From Marinobacter halotolerans (GTDB lineage: Bacteria > Pseudomonadota > Gammaproteobacteria > Pseudomonadales > Oleiphilaceae): a DNA stretch of 64,000 nt. The notes beneath the pieces were generated by a model. It was not told the origin of the DNA, made no database searches, and saw only the letters and a list, made by a program, of their open reading frames with translations. The translations under genes and the position numbers were made by a program. The stretch is taken from contig NZ_VMHP01000001.1 in assembly GCF_008795985.1 (NCBI RefSeq), forward strand, positions 1,984,001-2,048,000. Reading direction: 5' to 3'. How positions within the stretch are numbered: the first letter of the stretch is position 1; every line of letters starts with the position of its first letter. Below are positions 1 to 8,078 of this stretch, in pieces.

Positions 1-183
1 GCCTTCGGAACGCACGATCACCACGCGGGTGCTGTCGTCTTTGGCCACCTGGTCCAGGGCGTCAATCAGCCGGCGGATGATCAGGTCGTCGAACGCGTTG
101 CGCTTTTCCGGGTAGTTGAGGACCACTTCGGTGACGCCTTCGGTACGTTTGTTCAGAACCACGGCGGGTGTCTGATCGGTCAT
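1..183 (-). CDS. liuC: Enoyl-CoA hydratase family protein, probable methylglutaconyl-CoA hydratase (5' part only)
   Basis: The reverse strand opens with ATG at 183 and reads MTDQTPAVVLNKRTEGVTEV, then a YPEKRNAFDD stretch, running off the left edge after 61 residues without a stop. The N-AF segment is the usual substrate-binding beginning of crotonase-fold hydratases. The gene follows liuB by 14 bases on the same strand, which matches the liuRABC order known from Pseudomonas. There this enzyme hydrates 3-methylglutaconyl-CoA to HMG-CoA in leucine breakdown. Family is clear; the exact substrate rests on context, because the active-site part lies outside the window. Confidence 0.85.
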   Translation of the reverse strand, partial: MTDQTPAVVLNKRTEGVTEVVLNYPEKRNAFDDLIIRRLIDALDQVAKDDSTRVVIVRSEG

Positions 184-197
184 GATGGTCTCCTCGA

Positions 198-1805
198 TTA
201 CATCCGGAACACGCCGAAGCGCGTGGGTTTAGCCGGTCGGTTCAGGGTGGCGGACAGGCTGAGTGCGACCACTTCCCGGGTCTGGGCCGGGTCGATCACA
301 CCGTCGTCCCAGAGGCGGGCGCTGGCATAATAGGGGTGGCCCTGTTCTTCATACTTGTCGATGATTGGTTGCTTGAATTCGGCTTCTTCATCGTCGCTCC
401 AGCTTTCGCCTTTGCGCTCCTTGCCTTCCCGTTTCACGGTGGCCAGCACACCGGCCGCCTGTTCGCCGCCCATCACCGAGATGCGGGCATTTGGCCACAT
501 CCACAGGAAGTCCGGGCTGTAAGCGCGGCCACACATACCGTAATTGCCCGCGCCAAAAGAGCCGCCGATCAGCACGGTGATCTTTGGCACGTTCGCGCAG
601 GCTACGGCCATCACCATCTTGGCCCCGTGTTTGGCGATGCCTTCGGCCTCGTGGCGCTGGCCCACCATAAAACCGGTAATGTTCTGCAGGAACAGCAGGG
701 GAATATTGCGCTGGCAACACAGCTCCACAAAGTGGGCGCCCTTCAAGGCGGATTCGCTGAACAGGATGCCGTTGTTGGCGATGATGCCCACGGGGTACCC
801 GTGAATATAGGCAAAACCGGTAACCAGGGTCTGGCCGTAGTAGCGTTTGAATTCGTCGAATTCGGAACCGTCGACCATGCGGGCAATCACGTCCCGCACG
901 TCAAAGGGCTTGCGCAGATCCGTGCCGACAATGCCGTAGATTTCTTTGGGGTCGTAAAGTGGCGTTTTGGGTTCGCGCACTTCCACCGGCGTGGGCTTTT
1001 TGCGGTTCAGGTTGCCAATGCAGCGGCGGGCAATGTCCAGGGCATGGGCGTCGTTTTCAGCGTAGTGATCGGCCACCCCGGAGGTTTTGCAATGCACGTC
1101 GGCCCCGCCCAGATCTTCGGCTGAAACCACTTCGCCGGTGGCCGCTTTCACCAGCGGCGGCCCGGCCAGGAAAATGGTGCCCTGTTCCCTGACGATAATG
1201 GACTCGTCCGCCATTGCTGGCACGTAAGCGCCCCCGGCGGTGCACAGTCCCATTACGACCGCGATCTGGGGTATATCGTCGGCAGACATACGGGCCTGGT
1301 TGTAGAAGATGCGGCCGAAGTGGTCTTTGTCCGGAAACACCTCATCCTGTCGGGGCAGGTTGGCGCCGCCGGAATCGACGAGGTAAATGCAAGGCAGGCA
1401 ATTTTCGAGAGCGATCTCCTGGGCACGGAGGTGCTTTTTGACCGTCAGCGGGTAGTAGCTCCCGCCCTTCACCGTGGCGTCGTTGGCGATGATCATGCAC
1501 TCGGTGCCGTTGACGCGGCCAATGCCTGCAACGGTGCCCGCAGCGGGGACGTCTTCGTCGTAAACGTTGTAAGCGGCAAGTTGGCCGATTTCCAGAAACG
1601 CGGCACCGTCGTCCAGCAGGTAGTTGATGCGTTCGCGCGGGAGCATTTTGCCCCGGGCCACGTGGCGCTCCTGATAACTGGGGCCGCCGCCTTGCTGGAT
1701 GGTTGCGATTTTATCGTTCAGATCCGCGACGGCGTCTGCCATGGCCTGTTTTTTGGCCTGGAATTCGTCGTCTTTTGGGTTCACTTTGCTTTGGAGTACG
1801 GTCAT
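198..1805 (-). CDS. liuB: Methylcrotonoyl-CoA carboxylase, carboxyltransferase (beta) subunit
   Basis: A 535-residue biotin-dependent carboxyltransferase of the acyl-CoA carboxylase beta family, with normal length for the MCC beta subunit. It moves the carboxyl group from carboxybiotin (carried by the LiuD alpha subunit, not in view) to 3-methylcrotonyl-CoA. The N-terminal half holds the acyl-CoA-binding crotonase-like fold around [17 protein letters not shown] (about residues 143-159). The C-terminal half holds the carboxybiotin pocket with [16 protein letters not shown] (about 416-431). Flanking liuA and liuC and an upstream liuR fix the pathway as leucine/isovalerate catabolism. An unusual 295-base gap separates it from liuA and contains an inverted-repeat element. 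Confidence 0.95.
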   Translation of the reverse strand: MTVLQSKVNPKDDEFQAKKQAMADAVADLNDKIATIQQGGGPSYQERHVARGKMLPRERINYLLDDGAAFLEIGQLAAYNVYDEDVPAAGTVAGIGRVNGTECMIIANDATVKGGSYYPLTVKKHLRAQEIALENCLPCIYLVDSGGANLPRQDEVFPDKDHFGRIFYNQARMSADDIPQIAVVMGLCTAGGAYVPAMADESIIVREQGTIFLAGPPLVKAATGEVVSAEDLGGADVHCKTSGVADHYAENDAHALDIARRCIGNLNRKKPTPVEVREPKTPLYDPKEIYGIVGTDLRKPFDVRDVIARMVDGSEFDEFKRYYGQTLVTGFAYIHGYPVGIIANNGILFSESALKGAHFVELCCQRNIPLLFLQNITGFMVGQRHEAEGIAKHGAKMVMAVACANVPKITVLIGGSFGAGNYGMCGRAYSPDFLWMWPNARISVMGGEQAAGVLATVKREGKERKGESWSDDEEAEFKQPIIDKYEEQGHPYYASARLWDDGVIDPAQTREVVALSLSATLNRPAKPTRFGVFRM

Positions 1806-1822
1806 ATCTTATTCCGTGCATC

Positions 1823-2010
1823 GGGGCAGCGGGTAAAGCGATTCGAAAACCGCTACGAGCACCCCTTGCGGGGTCCAGCCAGCAATCACAGATTGCTGTC
1901 GTTCGGCTGCGCATGAAGCTTCGCTTAATAAACGCTTGCCTCACCCATGTGCGCTTATCTTCGGCCATCCATGGCCTACGAAATTTTCGAATCGCTTTAC
2001 CCGCTGCCCC
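1823..2010. repeat. 188-bp element with perfect 27-bp inverted ends between liuA and liuB
   Basis: Bases 1823-1849 are the exact reverse complement of 1984-2010 (27 of 27); pairing fails immediately outside and inside these arms. The 134-base interior holds further small hairpins, for example ACCCC/GGGGT near 1861-1873 and CAATC/GATTG near 1884-1896. It has no credible reading frame. It lies inside the liu operon, so it would be transcribed and could fold into one long stem. A MITE-like mobile remnant or a structured RNA limiting liuB relative to liuA are both possible; nothing here decides. Confidence 0.75.
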
Positions 2011-2100
2011 TCGTCTGGCTTTGGTTGCTAGCCGCTCAGCGCATTTTATTGGAGGTCACTGCCTAGGTCCGGCCGACCGCCTCCACCAAAGACAGAGGGC

Positions 2101-3267
2101 CTAGTTGTTCAAATACAGCTCCCGACCAATCAGCATACGCCGAATCTCGGAAGTACCCGCGCCGATCTCATAAAGCTTGGCGTCGCGGAGAAGGCGGCCG
2201 GTCGGGTACTCGTTGATGTAGCCATTGCCGCCCAGCAACTGGATGGCGTCCAGGGCCAGTTTGGTGGCCATTTCGGCGGAGTACAGGATCGCGCCAGCGG
2301 CGTCTTTGCGGGTGGTTTCGCCGCGGTCGGCGGACATGGCGACCATGTAGACGTAGCTCTTGGCGGTGTTCATCCAGGTGTACATGTCCGCGACCTTGCC
2401 CTGGACCAGCTCGAATTCTCCGATGGCCTGGCCGAACTGTTTGCGTTCGCGGATGTAGGGCACGGTGATGTCCATGGCCGCCTGCATGATGCCCAACGGC
2501 CCGCCGGAGAGCACCAGCCGCTCGTAATCCAGGCCGCTCATCAGCACTTTGGCGCCCATGCCTTCGCCACCCAGGATGTTCTCTTTTGGTACCTTGCAGT
2601 CTTCAAACACCAGTTCGCAGGTGTTGGAGCCGCGCATGCCCAGTTTGTCCAGCTTCTGGTGACGGCTGAAGCCAGGGTAGCCGCGCTCGACGATGAAGGC
2701 AGTAACGCCTTTGGAGCCGGCATTGACGTCGGTTTTGGCGTAGATGACATAAGTGCTGGCGTCCGGGCCGTTGGTGATCCACATTTTGGTGCCGTTCAGC
2801 ACGTAGTGGTCGCCTTCGTCCCGGGCTGAGAGCTTCATGGAGATCACGTCGGAACCGGCGTTGGGCTCGGACATGGCCAGGGCACCGACGTGTTCGCCGC
2901 TGATGAGTTTGGGCAGGTACTTTTGCTTCTGCTCTTCGGTGCCGTTGCGGTAGATCTGGTTGACGCACAGGTTGGAGTGGGCGCCGTAGCTCAGTCCAAC
3001 GGAGGCAGACGCACGGCTGATTTCTTCCATGGCGATCACGTGGGCCAGGTAGCCCATGCCCGCGCCGCCGTATTCCTCGCTGACTGTGATGCCCAGCAGG
3101 CCCATGTCGCCCATTTTCTGCCACAGGTCCATGGGGAACTGGTTGCTTTCATCGATGTCGGCGGCGCGGGGGGCAATTTCTGCCTGGGCGAAGCGGTTGA
3201 TCTGTTCACGCAGGCTGTCGAGTGTCTCGCCTAGGCCGAAGTTAAGTTCGGTGTACTGGGATTTCAT
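2101..3267 (-). CDS. liuA: Isovaleryl-CoA dehydrogenase
   Basis: A 388-residue FAD acyl-CoA dehydrogenase. The start is the ATG at 3267: it overlaps the liuR stop as ATGA and has AAAGG seven bases upstream; the longer reading uses a non-ATG codon without support. [11 protein letters not shown] (about residue 130) is the family signature. The [13 protein letters not shown] segment (about 247-259) places the catalytic glutamate in the helix-G position typical of isovaleryl-CoA dehydrogenases rather than near the C terminus. It oxidises isovaleryl-CoA to 3-methylcrotonyl-CoA, the substrate of Liu[17 protein letters not shown] closes the FAD-binding C-terminal part. Confidence 0.95.
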   Translation of the reverse strand: MKSQYTELNFGLGETLDSLREQINRFAQAEIAPRAADIDESNQFPMDLWQKMGDMGLLGITVSEEYGGAGMGYLAHVIAMEEISRASASVGLSYGAHSNLCVNQIYRNGTEEQKQKYLPKLISGEHVGALAMSEPNAGSDVISMKLSARDEGDHYVLNGTKMWITNGPDASTYVIYAKTDVNAGSKGVTAFIVERGYPGFSRHQKLDKLGMRGSNTCELVFEDCKVPKENILGGEGMGAKVLMSGLDYERLVLSGGPLGIMQAAMDITVPYIRERKQFGQAIGEFELVQGKVADMYTWMNTAKSYVYMVAMSADRGETTRKDAAGAILYSAEMATKLALDAIQLLGGNGYINEYPTGRLLRDAKLYEIGAGTSEIRRMLIGRELYLNN

Positions 3268-3674
3268 GTCATTGCCTTTTGTTGTCTGTGGCGGATGTCC
3301 TGAAGTGCTTCCTGGCATCGGCTTTCGTGGGCGTCCAGTTCCATTTCCATCATGGCGATGTCGTTTTTCTGCTGGGCCAGCTGGGCGCGGCGGCGCTCCA
3401 CCACTTCCAGGGTTTTCAGTAGCTGCTTTTCAGTGCCGGTAAGGGTCTCGTCCCAAAGTTCGAACAGTTCCCGGGTTTCTGCCAGGGAGAAACCCATGCG
3501 CTTGCCCCGCAGGATAAGCTTCAGGCGCGCCCGGTCTTTACTGCTGAAGAGGCGGGTCTGGCCCTGACGGGCGGGGTGCAGCAATCCTTCGTCTTCGTAG
3601 AAGCGGATGCTTCGCGTAGTGACGTCGAATTCTCTGGCCAGCTCGCTGATGCTGAAATGTTTTTTGTCCGACAT
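3264..3674 (-). CDS. liuR: MerR-family regulator of the liu operon
   Basis: A 136-residue MerR-type protein. The winged-helix domain begins [20 protein letters not shown] (residues 7-26), followed by the second helix-turn-helix half and a long C-terminal coiled coil (about 80-130) used for dimerisation. No cysteine cluster for metal sensing is present, consistent with a metabolite-sensing member. ATG at 3674 is preferred (GGAAGC upstream) over an in-frame TTG at 3689. The gene heads the operon and overlaps liuA by four bases. A 16-bp palindrome in its own promoter makes autoregulation likely. Confidence 0.92.
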   Translation of the reverse strand: MSDKKHFSISELAREFDVTTRSIRFYEDEGLLHPARQGQTRLFSSKDRARLKLILRGKRMGFSLAETRELFELWDETLTGTEKQLLKTLEVVERRRAQLAQQKNDIAMMEMELDAHESRCQEALQDIRHRQQKAMT

Positions 3675-3707
3675 GGTGCTTCCGGTCAAATTGTTCTGAT
3701 ATTGACC

Positions 3708-3736
3708 AGATTAGTGGAAGTTTACGTAAACGTAAA
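3708..3736 (-). promoter_or_regulatory. liuR promoter with LiuR-type operator
   Basis: On the minus strand, TTTACG (3736-3731) and TAATCT (3713-3708) stand 17 bases apart as -35 and -10. The palindrome TTTACGTTTACGTAAA (3736-3721; seven-base arms around TT) covers the -35 and spacer, 46 bases from the liuR start. It resembles the LiuR sites described for proteobacterial branched-chain catabolism. The box is seen directly; the assignment to LiuR is inference. Confidence 0.7.
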
Positions 3737-3805
3737 GTCCGGGGTCAAATCGATGTCACGAGGGCATGCCAATCGGTTCGGTTTATCTGGTTCGATAATT
3801 CCGGA

Positions 3806-4246
3806 TCAGATGGTGTCAGGTGCCTCTTTCAGCGCTACGCCGCCGATGCGCCATTGATCGTCATTGCGGACCATGCGGTAGACCGCACGCCAGCGTTTGC
3901 CGTCCGGGCCGCGCAGCTGCAAGACCTGGATCTGAAAGCCATCATGTGGAACGCGCTCCATGAATTCAATGGACGAGGCTTTGTACACGGGTTCGTAGGA
4001 CAGTCTCACCATGTTGTAGAAGGTGTCGACAGAGCCGGTCTGGCGTTTGATGCCTTCGGATGCAAACGACCAGGCTGCCTCCTTGTCGTCGTTCGCGAAG
4101 GCTTCGATCTGGGACAGAATAATATCTTTTATGGCATCGTCGGTGTCGTCACTGGCCGCGGGCATGGCGGTCAAAGCGAGTGTGATAACGATGGCGACGG
4201 CGCATGCCAAAAGCTTGAATGTGGTGGTGGAGAAAAGGGTTTTCAT
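3806..4246 (-). CDS. DUF4864 secreted protein
   Basis: A 146-residue protein with an N-terminal hydrophobic segment (about residues 10-30, ending TAMPAASDD), so probably exported or anchored. The rest resembles DUF4864: an NTF2-like fold with AFANDDKEAAWSFAS, a conserved VLQLRGPDGKRWRAVYRM stretch and a terminal QWRIGGV. Function unknown. It stands alone, divergent from cheV and codirectional with the liu genes 130 bases further on. Family assignment is from sequence pattern only. Confidence 0.75.
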   Translation of the reverse strand: MKTLFSTTTFKLLACAVAIVITLALTAMPAASDDTDDAIKDIILSQIEAFANDDKEAAWSFASEGIKRQTGSVDTFYNMVRLSYEPVYKASSIEFMERVPHDGFQIQVLQLRGPDGKRWRAVYRMVRNDDQWRIGGVALKEAPDTI

Positions 4247-4361
4247 GATGCGGCCTCCCGGAACGCTGTCTAAATATTACGCAGCCAGAAGGTTGGCGGA
4301 TTCAAATCGTACTTCCGCACCTACTGATGGATTGTCGAAGGTTTCGGCTTTCCGTATCGGG

Positions 4362-4386
4362 CAGTCTGCAGGCAGACTGTTATACT
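4362..4386 (+). promoter_or_regulatory. Palindrome next to a possible -10 element upstream of cheV
   Basis: CAGTCTGC-AG-GCAGACTG (4362-4379) is a perfect 8-bp inverted repeat, followed at once by TATACT (4381-4386), a plausible -10. No convincing -35 was found. There is no T-run, so it is more likely an operator than a terminator. Confidence 0.4.
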
Positions 4387-4417
4387 CGTCGACATACTTT
4401 TAACAGGATGAGCGCCC

Positions 4418-5302
4418 ATGGCTGAGGGAAAATCGCATCCCCAGAAATTGCTTCTTTTTTATCTGAACGACAATCGGCTGTTCGGTCTGGGCACGCTGAA
4501 GATTCGGGAAATCATGCCCTATACCCCGCTGTCGCGGCTGCCGAAGAGTCACGGTGCGGTGATCGGAGCCATGAATTTTCGGGGCTCCACGGTGCCGGTA
4601 ATCGATATGGCCTATGCGGTGGGCTATGCACCTCTGACGCCGGAGGAGCGGAAGACCGCATCCATTATCGTCACGGACGTACAGCGCAAGGAAATCGGCT
4701 TTCTGGTGCGCAATGTGCGGAAGATTATCGAGACCCAGTGGAAGGATGTGGCGCCGCCGCCCAAGAGCCTGGGAAACCGGGCGTTTATTACCGGCCTTCT
4801 CCAGCTGGACAAGGAAATCGTTCAGTTGCTGGATGTGGAGCTGTTGCTGGCCCGGGTGTATCCGGAGTCAGTGAATCCGGCGGAGGTGGTGCTGACGGAT
4901 GTGCAGCGGGAAACCCTGAAAGGCCTGAACATTCTGCTGGTGGACGATTCCCAGGTGGCCCGTAAGCAGCTGTCTGACGCGCTGGACAGCAAGGAGGTGT
5001 CTTATTCGGTAACCACCAACGGCCAGGATGCGCTGAACCATCTGCTGGAAGCGGATAGCCACGGCAAACCGGTGGATATTCTGGTCAGCGACATCGAGAT
5101 GCCCGGTCTGGACGGCTACGAACTGACGTTCAATGTGCGGGACAAGTCCGGCCTGAAGCAGCCCTACATTATTCTGCACACTTCACTGAACAGCGAGATG
5201 AGTGTGAGCTATGCCACACAGGTGGGGGCCGACGAAGCCCTGACCAAATTTGATGCGGAAGAACTGCTGCATGCCATACTGAGAGGCGCGGAGCAGCGGT
5301 AA
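4418..5302 (+). CDS. cheV: CheV-type chemotaxis coupling protein (CheW-receiver)
   Basis: 294 residues with two domains. Residues about 8-150 are CheW-like (KIREIMPYTPLSRLP, MNFRGSTVPVIDM), the part that links chemoreceptors to CheA. Residues about 170-292 are a receiver domain: acidic pair in LLVDDSQVARK, phospho-acceptor aspartate in LVSDIEMPGLDGYE, switch Thr in ILHTSL and the Lys in LTKFDAEELL. Phosphorylation by CheA is thought to tune adaptation. No other che genes are adjacent, though an Aer-like receptor lies 4 kb downstream. AGGATG precedes the ATG. Confidence 0.9.
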   Translation: MAEGKSHPQKLLLFYLNDNRLFGLGTLKIREIMPYTPLSRLPKSHGAVIGAMNFRGSTVPVIDMAYAVGYAPLTPEERKTASIIVTDVQRKEIGFLVRNVRKIIETQWKDVAPPPKSLGNRAFITGLLQLDKEIVQLLDVELLLARVYPESVNPAEVVLTDVQRETLKGLNILLVDDSQVARKQLSDALDSKEVSYSVTTNGQDALNHLLEADSHGKPVDILVSDIEMPGLDGYELTFNVRDKSGLKQPYIILHTSLNSEMSVSYATQVGADEALTKFDAEELLHAILRGAEQR

Positions 5303-5315
5303 ACCGGGAACTATC

Positions 5316-6173
5316 TTGAAACTGATTCTGAGCCGCAAGGGATTTGATTCGTCTGCCGGCGGCTGCCCCAGCCCCCTCTTCCCCGACGGTCGCGGCTATG
5401 CGCTGCCGATTCCTGATCGTCGCTCACGCATCCCCTACGGCGAGATTCAGTGGCGGGGCCAGAAAGTCGGCACGCTGATTCGTAACCTGACCGGTGATCC
5501 CCGGGCACGGCAGCGAAAAGCCCATCTGGATCCGGACCTGATTGCCGATTCATTGCCTCGTGCCCCGGGCTGGCGGCCCTGCCTGGGGCAGTCCGGCAGT
5601 GCGCAGGGCCATCTGAAAAAACAGGGCGTTGGTGAGGGTGACCTGTTTCTGTTTTTTGGTCTGTTCCAGGCGGTAGAGAAACAGCGGGGCCGCTGGCGCT
5701 TCCGTCGGGATTCAAAACCCTTCCATGGTCTCTGGGGCTGGCTGCAGATTGGCGAGGTCCACGCCATTGATCAGTTGGCCGACGGTCAGTTGCCCTGGGC
5801 CGGCTATCATCCGCATTTTCACGGCGAAGCAGATTCTGCCAACACGCTTTATGTGGCTAGCGACCAGCTTGAGCTGGCAGGAGAAAAGATCGGTTGCAGC
5901 GGTGCCGGGATCTTTGATCAGATGACGTCTAAACACCGGTTGACCGCGTCGCAGGCCAGAACCACAACCGAATGGCGGTTGCCCGCCTGCTTTTATCCGG
6001 AGTCGGTGGCCGACGCCATGACCTATCATCAGAACATGGATCGGTGGTCACGGACGGCTTCGGGCTGCGCGCTGAAAAGCGCCGCCCGGGGTCAGGAATT
6101 TGTGCTGGATGCGGCCCACAAACCAGAGGTTCTGGACTGGGTGAAAACACTGTTACAGGGAGTGGACCAATGA
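5316..6173 (+). CDS. Nmad3-family putative nucleotide-modification protein
   Basis: A 285-residue protein whose start, LILSRKGFDSSAGGCPSPL followed by PDGRGYALPIPD, matches the Nmad3 (nucleotide modification associated domain 3) pattern. This family was predicted from phage and bacterial DNA-hypermodification contexts; its chemistry is not established. The start is TTG at 5316, fixed because the conserved motif begins at residue 3 and the cheV stop is only 13 bases upstream. It overlaps the next gene by ATGA, so the two are probably made together. No DNA-modification or phage gene is nearby, so a house-cleaning or tRNA/nucleotide role is also possible. Confidence 0.7.
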   Translation: MKLILSRKGFDSSAGGCPSPLFPDGRGYALPIPDRRSRIPYGEIQWRGQKVGTLIRNLTGDPRARQRKAHLDPDLIADSLPRAPGWRPCLGQSGSAQGHLKKQGVGEGDLFLFFGLFQAVEKQRGRWRFRRDSKPFHGLWGWLQIGEVHAIDQLADGQLPWAGYHPHFHGEADSANTLYVASDQLELAGEKIGCSGAGIFDQMTSKHRLTASQARTTTEWRLPACFYPESVADAMTYHQNMDRWSRTASGCALKSAARGQEFVLDAAHKPEVLDWVKTLLQGVDQ

Positions 6174-6850
6174 AAGTGCTGTTACTGGGTGCCACCGGCC
6201 TGACCGGCGGCATGGTAATGGATAAATTACTGGCTTGTGAGCAGGTCTCCTGCGTGGTGGCGCCGGTTCGCCGGGAAACCGGTATCAGCCATCCAAAGCT
6301 GGCAGAGGCACTGGTGGATTTTGATCATCTGGAGCAACACCAGGACCTGTTCGCGGTAGACGCCATTATCTGTTGCCTGGGTTCGACCATCAAAAAGGCC
6401 GGTTCTCGGGAGCGATTCCGCCAGATTGACGGTGGTATTCCGCTGAAAGCGGCGGAGCTGGGCCGGCAGCAGGGGGTCAACGCTTTTCTGTTGATGTCCG
6501 CCGTGGGGGCATCTTCGTCATCGCCGGTTTTCTACAACCGCGTGAAAGGCGAGCTGGAAGACGCGCTGAAAACGCTGAATTACCCCCGGCTGTCCATCTA
6601 TCAGCCTGGGCTGCTAATGACTGAAAGGGCCGAGCAGCGGCTGGCCGAAAATCTTGGGATCAAGGCCATGCCCGCGGTCAACTGCCTGCTGCAAGGACCC
6701 TTAAAGCGGTATCGGGGTATTGATGCGGCGCACGTGGCCAGTGCCATGGTTAATGAAGTGATGCTACTGGCCGAGCAGGGCGCTGCCGCGCCGGGCGGCG
6801 TTTTCTATCATCATTACGATGACATGGTGGCGTCCGCCAGTTCCCGGTAA
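6170..6850 (+). CDS. NAD(P)-binding atypical SDR oxidoreductase
   Basis: 226 residues starting VLLLGATGLTGG, the glycine-rich nucleotide-binding loop of atypical/extended SDR (NmrA/HTATIP2-like) proteins. DAIICCLGSTIKKAGS and FLLMSAVGASSSSPVFYNRVKGELE follow; the last keeps a Tyr-x3-Lys spacing (YNRVK). The ATG at 6170 overlaps the Nmad3 stop (ATGA), and a longer reading through the upstream frame is not needed. Substrate unknown. Its coupling to the Nmad3 gene is the main clue to its job. The 3' end overlaps the convergent zincin gene by 37 bases. Confidence 0.8.
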   Translation: MKVLLLGATGLTGGMVMDKLLACEQVSCVVAPVRRETGISHPKLAEALVDFDHLEQHQDLFAVDAIICCLGSTIKKAGSRERFRQIDGGIPLKAAELGRQQGVNAFLLMSAVGASSSSPVFYNRVKGELEDALKTLNYPRLSIYQPGLLMTERAEQRLAENLGIKAMPAVNCLLQGPLKRYRGIDAAHVASAMVNEVMLLAEQGAAAPGGVFYHHYDDMVASASSR

Positions 6851-7575
6851 AGCGCGCCGCCCAGTGCCTGAAAATAACGCCGGAACGCTTCGTTGATACC
6901 TGAACGCTGCTCGCCCTGGGGATAGAGCCCGGCCCTGGCTTCGTCTGACTGTCGGCTGCCGCGAACCAGGAAATGACTCATGGGGCGGGCGTCTTCCACG
7001 AAGGCTTCGAAGGCGCGGGCGCACATCTCCTCCGGCCGGGCGTAATAAAGCACGCCCATGCTTTGATCCGCCTGGCGGGACTGGCGGAAAAGCTCGCTGG
7101 GTTCGGTGCCATTCTGGTTCAGCATCACCGCCTTGAAGCAATCAGCCAACAGACCATTCAGTGGGTGGGGTTTCAGCGGCGTGCTTTCCAGCCAGCCGGT
7201 GGAGGCGAACAGTCCTTTGCCGGATTTCTGGAACATGCGGCTGCCCATGTAATGGTCAAAGGCGTGGAACCATTCATGGGCGAGGCTTCCCGCCCCGGCG
7301 TTTTTGGCCAGCGCGAGCTGCCGGGTGCCAGGCAGGTAATGGGCCGACACGCCCGGCCGACCACCGATACCGTATTGCAACCCCAGGGTCTGGCGCAGGG
7401 AGATCAGGTGTTCCGGGCCACCCAGTACGTCCATCAGGTCGTTCAGGGCCTGCTGGAAACGGATGGCGGCGCGGTCTTTCTCGGGCTCGGATACCCATCG
7501 TCCGATTTCAATGCTGCGAAATTCAAAGCGCCGTCTTATGGTGGCGAAATTCGCAGGTTGGCTCTCTGGTCTCAT
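6814..7575 (-). CDS. CLCA_X/LPD1-like zincin-type protein, probably SOS-regulated
   Basis: A 253-residue protein when started at ATG 7575. The in-frame TTG at 7629 falls inside the LexA-like box and is rejected. Residues 98-110 read LAHEWFHAFDHYM: an HExxH zinc-protease signature (H100, E101, H104), with a second acidic helix, EEMCARAFEAFVED, about 80 residues later that could give the third ligand. The pattern matches proteins annotated as CLCA_X family and the LPD1 domain of large phage polyproteins. No signal peptide, so cytoplasmic. Real protease activity is inferred from the motif only. It is transcribed separately from the upstream thioesterase. Confidence 0.7.
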   Translation of the reverse strand: MRPESQPANFATIRRRFEFRSIEIGRWVSEPEKDRAAIRFQQALNDLMDVLGGPEHLISLRQTLGLQYGIGGRPGVSAHYLPGTRQLALAKNAGAGSLAHEWFHAFDHYMGSRMFQKSGKGLFASTGWLESTPLKPHPLNGLLADCFKAVMLNQNGTEPSELFRQSRQADQSMGVLYYARPEEMCARAFEAFVEDARPMSHFLVRGSRQSDEARAGLYPQGEQRSGINEAFRRYFQALGGALYRELADATMSS

Positions 7576-7621
7576 GGCGTGACACCGGTGAGTGACTGTT
7601 GCCACAAAGCGTAGAATATAG

Positions 7622-7637
7622 CTGTACAAATGTACAG
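7622..7637 (-). promoter_or_regulatory. LexA (SOS) box
   Basis: CTGTACAAATGTACAG is CTGT-N8-ACAG, the gammaproteobacterial LexA consensus, with seven-base palindromic arms. It sits directly after the thioesterase stop codon and 47 bases before the ATG of the zincin-like gene, a normal operator position. A possible -10 (TATATT) follows on the minus strand. Confidence 0.7.
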
Positions 7638-8063
7638 TTATCCTGGCTGAGAATGAATGCCTTCAAGCGCCTTACGGATTGGGCCGGGAATGGGTACTGA
7701 CACATTGTTGGCCCGGTCTACGAATACGTGAACCATCTCCCCTATCGCGGCAGCATCGTTCTCGCCTTCCCGGAAAATCGCCACCTGGTAGGTGACCGAC
7801 TTCGAGCCGATTCTGCAGACCTTCAGGCCGGCATCCAGCGCCTCGGGATAGGCCACCGGCTTTTTGAACTGGCAGCTTGAGCTGACCATAAACCCAACAG
7901 CGGGGGCGTGGTGAATATCCAGACCGCCTTCGTCGATCAGGTAGCGATTAATCACCGAATCAAAATAGGAATAGTAGGTCACGTTATTCACGTGACCGTA
8001 GATATCGTTGTCCATCCAGCGGGTGGTGATGGGGTAAAAAACAGAGAAATCAGATCGTTCCAT
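7638..8063 (-). CDS. Acyl-CoA thioesterase, hotdog fold (4HBT/YbgC type)
   Basis: A 141-residue single hotdog domain. The catalytic-site region TRWMDNDIYGHVNNVTYYSYFD (about residues 14-35) has the Asp and the HVNN core of 4-hydroxybenzoyl-CoA thioesterase/YbgC proteins. It cleaves acyl-CoA to free acid plus CoA; chain length cannot be told. It lies 15 bases downstream of the alcohol dehydrogenase gene and is probably co-transcribed, suggesting a shared role in fatty or aromatic alcohol/acid turnover. Confidence 0.88.
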   Translation of the reverse strand: MERSDFSVFYPITTRWMDNDIYGHVNNVTYYSYFDSVINRYLIDEGGLDIHHAPAVGFMVSSSCQFKKPVAYPEALDAGLKVCRIGSKSVTYQVAIFREGENDAAAIGEMVHVFVDRANNVSVPIPGPIRKALEGIHSQPG

Positions 8064-8078
8064 GGATAAAAACCGGGT

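Noticed and set aside
336..1124. 262-residue open frame antisense to liuB
   Set aside because: Shadow of a clear carboxyltransferase gene; no ribosome site or domain.
1850..1983. Coding gene inside the liuA-liuB gap
   Set aside because: Frames there are short, cross the inverted repeats and lack ribosome sites.
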